DNA of 38,358 nucleotides. It comes from DATDCV01 sp036524155. GTDB taxonomy: Bacteria > Verrucomicrobiota > Verrucomicrobiia > Limisphaerales > UBA8199. Below, piece after piece: positions 35,515-38,358 of this stretch. The notes beneath the pieces are model-generated. The model was not told the origin of the DNA and made no database searches. It saw only the letters and a program-made list of their open reading frames with translations. Made by a program: the position numbers and the translations under genes. The first letter of the stretch is position 1, and every line of letters starts with the position of its first letter. The stretch covers positions 1 through 38,358 of the forward strand of contig DATDCV010000211.1 in assembly GCA_036524155.1 (NCBI GenBank), in the 5' to 3' direction.

Positions 35515-36399
35515 ATGGCTTCAGACAATCCCCCTAAACTCCGGATGGCACCGCCCGAGACGGCGGAGGCCCTGGCCCGCCGGCTCGAACACGAACAGCG
35601 CGCGGCAAATCTGCAGCGCGAAAGCGGCCTCGAACAATCACTCGCACCCTTCCGGGTCGGGTCGGTTGCCTATCTTAACGCGGTGCCGCTTACTCGCGGC
35701 ATCGAGAATGAGGTCCTCCTCGCCACCCCTTCCGAGCTGGCCAGGAAATTACGCCAGGACGAACTTGATGCCGCGCTCGTGAGCGTCGTCGAGGTTCTGT
35801 TCCAGGACCGCTACGACATCCTGGAGGGAATCGCCATCGCCTCACTCGGTGAAGTGCAAAGCGTGCTCCTGGCACACCGGCGTCCGCTCGAGGAAGTCCG
35901 CGAGGTCTATTGCGACCCGGCGTCGCTCACCAGCGTGGAGTTGCTCCGCGTGCTTTTGGCGGAGCGAGGACTCCACCCCGTGTTCAAGGCGCTTCCCGGC
36001 TATGATTTCGCCCAACTGCCCGACTATGCGTTGCTGATCGGCGACCGGGCGCTGGACTTGCTGGTCGGCCCTCACGAGCACCAAATCTGGGACTTGGGCG
36101 AAGCGTGGTACGACCTCACCAAGCTGCCGTTTGTGTATGCGGTTTGGGCCTTGCGCCGTGGCGTGTCCAACGCCGACCTGCGGCAGCGGCTGCGCGAAGC
36201 GCGCGATTTCGGCCTCGACACGCTTGACTCCATCATCCGGACCCGCCCCGAGTACACGCTCGATTTCCGCAAGGATTACCTGGGCTGGCACATCCATTAC
36301 CACCTTGGCTCGGACGAAAAACGGGGCATCGCGAGGTTCATTGAACTGCTGCGGAAGCACGGCGCCAGCCTCATCTTCGAGCCGAGATTTGTGACCTAG
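35515..36399 (+). CDS. mqnA: Chorismate dehydratase MqnA
   Basis: 294 residues from the ATG at 35515 (a TTG two codons upstream is possible). Converts chorismate to 3-enolpyruvoyl-benzoate, the entry step of the futalosine menaquinone pathway. Family features: RVGSVAYLNAVPLTRG at residue 47, ELARKLRQDELDAALVSVVEVLF, a periplasmic-binding-protein-like two-lobe fold with EVYCDPASLTSVELL, LLIGDRALDLL, and WYDLTKLPFVYAVWALR. The first 45 residues are a charged, probably disordered extension not seen in most MqnA. Forms a pair with mqnE, the next enzyme. The gene is convergent with the glycosyltransferase gene, 8 bases between stops. Confidence 0.9.
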   Translation: MASDNPPKLRMAPPETAEALARRLEHEQRAANLQRESGLEQSLAPFRVGSVAYLNAVPLTRGIENEVLLATPSELARKLRQDELDAALVSVVEVLFQDRYDILEGIAIASLGEVQSVLLAHRRPLEEVREVYCDPASLTSVELLRVLLAERGLHPVFKALPGYDFAQLPDYALLIGDRALDLLVGPHEHQIWDLGEAWYDLTKLPFVYAVWALRRGVSNADLRQRLREARDFGLDTLDSIIRTRPEYTLDFRKDYLGWHIHYHLGSDEKRGIARFIELLRKHGASLIFEPRFVT

Positions 36400-36407
36400 C
36401 CGCTCGC

Positions 36408-37598
36408 TCAGAGGAACTGGGACATGAAACGGCGCGCATCCATGGTGGCTCCGTAGGTGCGGGCGCGTTCAGCCATCCCCTTGCGCGTGGCGTCATCGAG
36501 CCCTGCCAGCCTGGCGACGGCGACGCTGAAGCCTTCCGCATCATCCAACCGCACGACCTCCCCGAAATCGTATTTCCGGACCGCATCTTCCATCGCGCCC
36601 CCCGGACAAACCAGCGCGGTGTTGCCGTACGTCGCCGCGTGTAGCAACACACTGCTGGAGCCGCTGAAGTCTTTGTAGAGACATACGGCGCAGTCCGCAG
36701 CGGCAAAATAGGCGGGCATCTCCGTCCGCTGGATGAATCGGTCGTGCCGAATGACGCGGTATTTGCGCGCCGCCGCGGCCAACTCCAGGTCGAGTTGTCG
36801 CTGGAGGCCAGGCGAGGCCGGGCCGGCGACCAGCAACACCGTTTTCGCGGCCGGCAAAGGGGCTTCGCGCAGCCGGGCCAACGACTCGAGGATCCCCTTG
36901 CGATCGCTCAACAACCCGAAAAGCAGGAACACAAAATCGTCCCGGGCCAGCCCGAACTGTGCGCGGGCAGCCCCCGGGTCGCACGGCCCCGCAAAGACCG
37001 GATCAACGCCGTAGCCGCAACGATCCGTCTTGAGGAGTTCCCGCGCGCGGTCCGCACACCAGGGGTCCAGGAACGCGGCCTTCCGGACGCCGCCGCTTCC
37101 CAGGGCACGCCGCAGAATCCACAGGTCCATCACGCTGCGCGCCCGGGCCTTAAGCGCCGGGTTCGCCGGGGGGCGCAGCCCGTTATCCCGAAACAGGGCG
37201 CCGGCGACGCCGGCCTGGCAATGCGCGCGAATGTGTCGACGGAACGCCGCGATGGCAAAGTAAACCAGGACCACGTCCAGGCTCAGATAGGCCACTAGAT
37301 CAAATCGATCCGATCGCAGGATCTGCTCGATCGCCCGCATCGACCTGCCAAAGCCTCGCCAGCATTCCCAGCGCCCCAGGCACCGGCCCGGATCCACGTC
37401 CAGCCGCCGGAGTTTCAGCCGCGGCCGCGAACGGCTGAACTCGGTCACACGATCCCAGTCCTCCTCGCGCTGTACTGCCGCAGCAACAGTAAATTCCGTT
37501 TCCTCAAAGCCCGCAGACGCCAGCGCCGCCTCATAATAGAGCAGGGAATGGCTGACGACCACCGGGTCGGCCAGCAGAACTTTGCGCGGGGCGCTCAT
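36408..37598 (-). CDS. Glycosyltransferase, GT4-like (GT-B fold)
   Basis: 396 residues. Starts with KVLLADPVVVSHSLLYYEAAL, a Rossmann-like N-terminal lobe; the second lobe has FVFLLFGLLSDRKGILESLARL, TVLLVAGPASPGL, YRVIRHDRFIQRTEMPAYFAAADCAVCLYKDFSGSSSVLLHAATYG and FGEVVRLDDAEG. The pattern 'YFAAADC...SGSSSVLLHA' is the nucleotide-sugar site of GT4 enzymes. No membrane segment; probably associated with the inner face. Acceptor and sugar unknown. Ends 8 bases from the mqnA stop. Confidence 0.8.
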   Translation of the reverse strand: MSAPRKVLLADPVVVSHSLLYYEAALASAGFEETEFTVAAAVQREEDWDRVTEFSRSRPRLKLRRLDVDPGRCLGRWECWRGFGRSMRAIEQILRSDRFDLVAYLSLDVVLVYFAIAAFRRHIRAHCQAGVAGALFRDNGLRPPANPALKARARSVMDLWILRRALGSGGVRKAAFLDPWCADRARELLKTDRCGYGVDPVFAGPCDPGAARAQFGLARDDFVFLLFGLLSDRKGILESLARLREAPLPAAKTVLLVAGPASPGLQRQLDLELAAAARKYRVIRHDRFIQRTEMPAYFAAADCAVCLYKDFSGSSSVLLHAATYGNTALVCPGGAMEDAVRKYDFGEVVRLDDAEGFSVAVARLAGLDDATRKGMAERARTYGATMDARRFMSQFL

Positions 37599-37754
37599 GC
37601 CTGAGTCGCGGACGAACTCATTGAGGTGATTGTATGGCGCGGGACTTTGGAAGAAAAAGAGAATCGTGCGGGCCGTGGCACCCGGTTGAACACCCTATCA
37701 GGCCGGCGAAGAATTCTCTTTCCCTGGTTCGGCCTTTTTCATTAGAGTGGCCCC

Positions 37755-38159
37755 ATGCCCGAGATTGTTGATTTTGTCAATCGCGGAGCGGCAACGATCA
37801 GTCCGGCCGTGGTCGAACGGATGTTGCGCCATCTGCCGCAGTGGAAGCTCGAATTCACGCAAATTTACGAGCCGCTCTTTCCTCACCTGGTTGACCAACT
37901 GGACTTTCTCGCCAACGCCGTCGAGGACACCGCTGAAGGCGCCTACAAGGACCTGCCCTACATCGCCTTTTCGCAGGCGGTGTTCGCCTTGCTCTACTCG
38001 CATAAAAAAGTCGGCATCATTCCCGACAGCGTGCTCAACCTCGGCCGCGCCGACGACTCGAGCGTCGTGCGTGCGGTGCTGATTCAAAACGAAAAGGCGT
38101 TCGCCATTTACGCCGCCTCCCAAAACCAGGAATGGTCGAAGGTGACCAGCCAGCCGTAG
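37755..38159 (+). CDS. Small protein, DUF1232-like
   Basis: 134 residues. The central part, AFSQAVFALLYSHKKVGIIPDSVLNLGRADDSSVVRAVL, resembles DUF1232, which has (A)YxxSPxDLIPDxIPxLGxxDD, but with several substitutions, and the membrane-like helix is weak. No signal peptide. Function unknown. The ATG at 37755 is 156 bases from the divergent glycosyltransferase. In that gap, two imperfect inverted stretches (agagaat / attctct) occur near 37650 and 37715. Confidence 0.45.
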   Translation: MPEIVDFVNRGAATISPAVVERMLRHLPQWKLEFTQIYEPLFPHLVDQLDFLANAVEDTAEGAYKDLPYIAFSQAVFALLYSHKKVGIIPDSVLNLGRADDSSVVRAVLIQNEKAFAIYAASQNQEWSKVTSQP

Positions 38160-38358
38160 CTGCTTCGCTCCCAACCCCGACCCGGACGGTTCACTTTGCT
38201 GATGTTTCCCCCCTTGCGCAGAGATTTTTAAGGGGTAAACAATTTGACATCTTCCGGTTTTTTGAGTCCTGGGTCTTACTTGAAACGGAAGTCAATTTTG
38301 AAATTGTAGAGCCACGGAATTTCCGGGCTGACGCCCTCGCGCGCTAGCTTCTGCGGCA
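38160..38358. other. Unassigned right-hand end
   Basis: 199 bases with no gene I can support; the open frame crossing it overlaps the DUF1232-like gene and has no family features. A TTGACA lies at 38243-38248 without a good -10. A small hairpin agcc-acggaa-tt-tccg-ggct lies near 38312, with one bulge. Confidence 0.5.

Noticed and set aside
38243..38248. TTGACA as a promoter
   Set aside because: No -10 box at 15-19 bases; no gene visible after it.

Overview
The window reads as a GC-rich chromosomal segment of a Verrucomicrobiota bacterium, most likely the Pedosphaera/Limisphaerales side of the phylum. This rests on protein style, not on a marker gene: an H-X9-DG pseudopilin, a giant secreted PA14/lamin-tail/CotH protein ending in a 'FYRV' C-terminal module, a secreted 'YQGRL' N-terminal module, and several families of interspersed palindromic repeats. 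There are no rRNA or tRNA genes, CRISPR arrays, transposases or phage blocks that I can see. Most genes lack a clear Shine-Dalgarno sequence.

Layout. 1-1974 (-): a VgrG-type spike protein, cut by the window edge, that carries a signal peptide and a secreted-protein module in front of the VgrG core. 2326-3588 (+): plant/spirochaete-type phosphofructokinase, convergent with a small outer-membrane beta-barrel gene (3605-4255, -). 4547-7887 (+): a tight three-gene operon of a PurD-like ATP-grasp protein, an alanine racemase and an arginyl-tRNA-protein-transferase-like GNAT protein. 8078-9690 (-): RNA 2',3'-cyclic phosphodiesterase and an aldo/keto reductase. 9906-20736 (+): exported histone-deacetylase-like amidohydrolase, the 2403-residue lamin-tail/CotH protein, a lipoprotein cell-wall amidase and a nucleotide-sugar epimerase, closed by a clear terminator. 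20858-21691 (-): pseudopilin. 22247-27889 (+): a small conserved protein, a metal-dependent amidohydrolase, purL and purF. 27917-32915 (-): a glycosidase / ceramidase-like / amidohydrolase operon, all exported, divergent from an exported PHP-domain protein (33022-34251, +). 34322-36399 (+): two menaquinone (futalosine pathway) genes. Then a glycosyltransferase (-) and a small DUF1232-like protein (+).

How the genes work together. purL and purF are two steps of de novo purine synthesis. mqnE and mqnA are the first steps of menaquinone synthesis by the futalosine route, which implies quinone-based respiration. The minus-strand block 27917-32915 with its divergent PHP gene looks like an extracytoplasmic set for glycan or glycolipid breakdown. 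The ATP-grasp/racemase/aminoacyl-transferase operon does not fit a known pathway by gene content; it may make or attach a D- or tRNA-derived amino acid, and is the best candidate here for an undescribed system. The secreted VgrG chimera is the second.

The non-coding DNA is unusually structured: at least four palindromic elements lie in intergenic gaps, one further element sits in frame inside purL, and a pair-of-pairs of 15-bp dyads frames a 262-bp stretch upstream of the pseudopilin gene. All family names are read from motifs by eye; no database search was possible.
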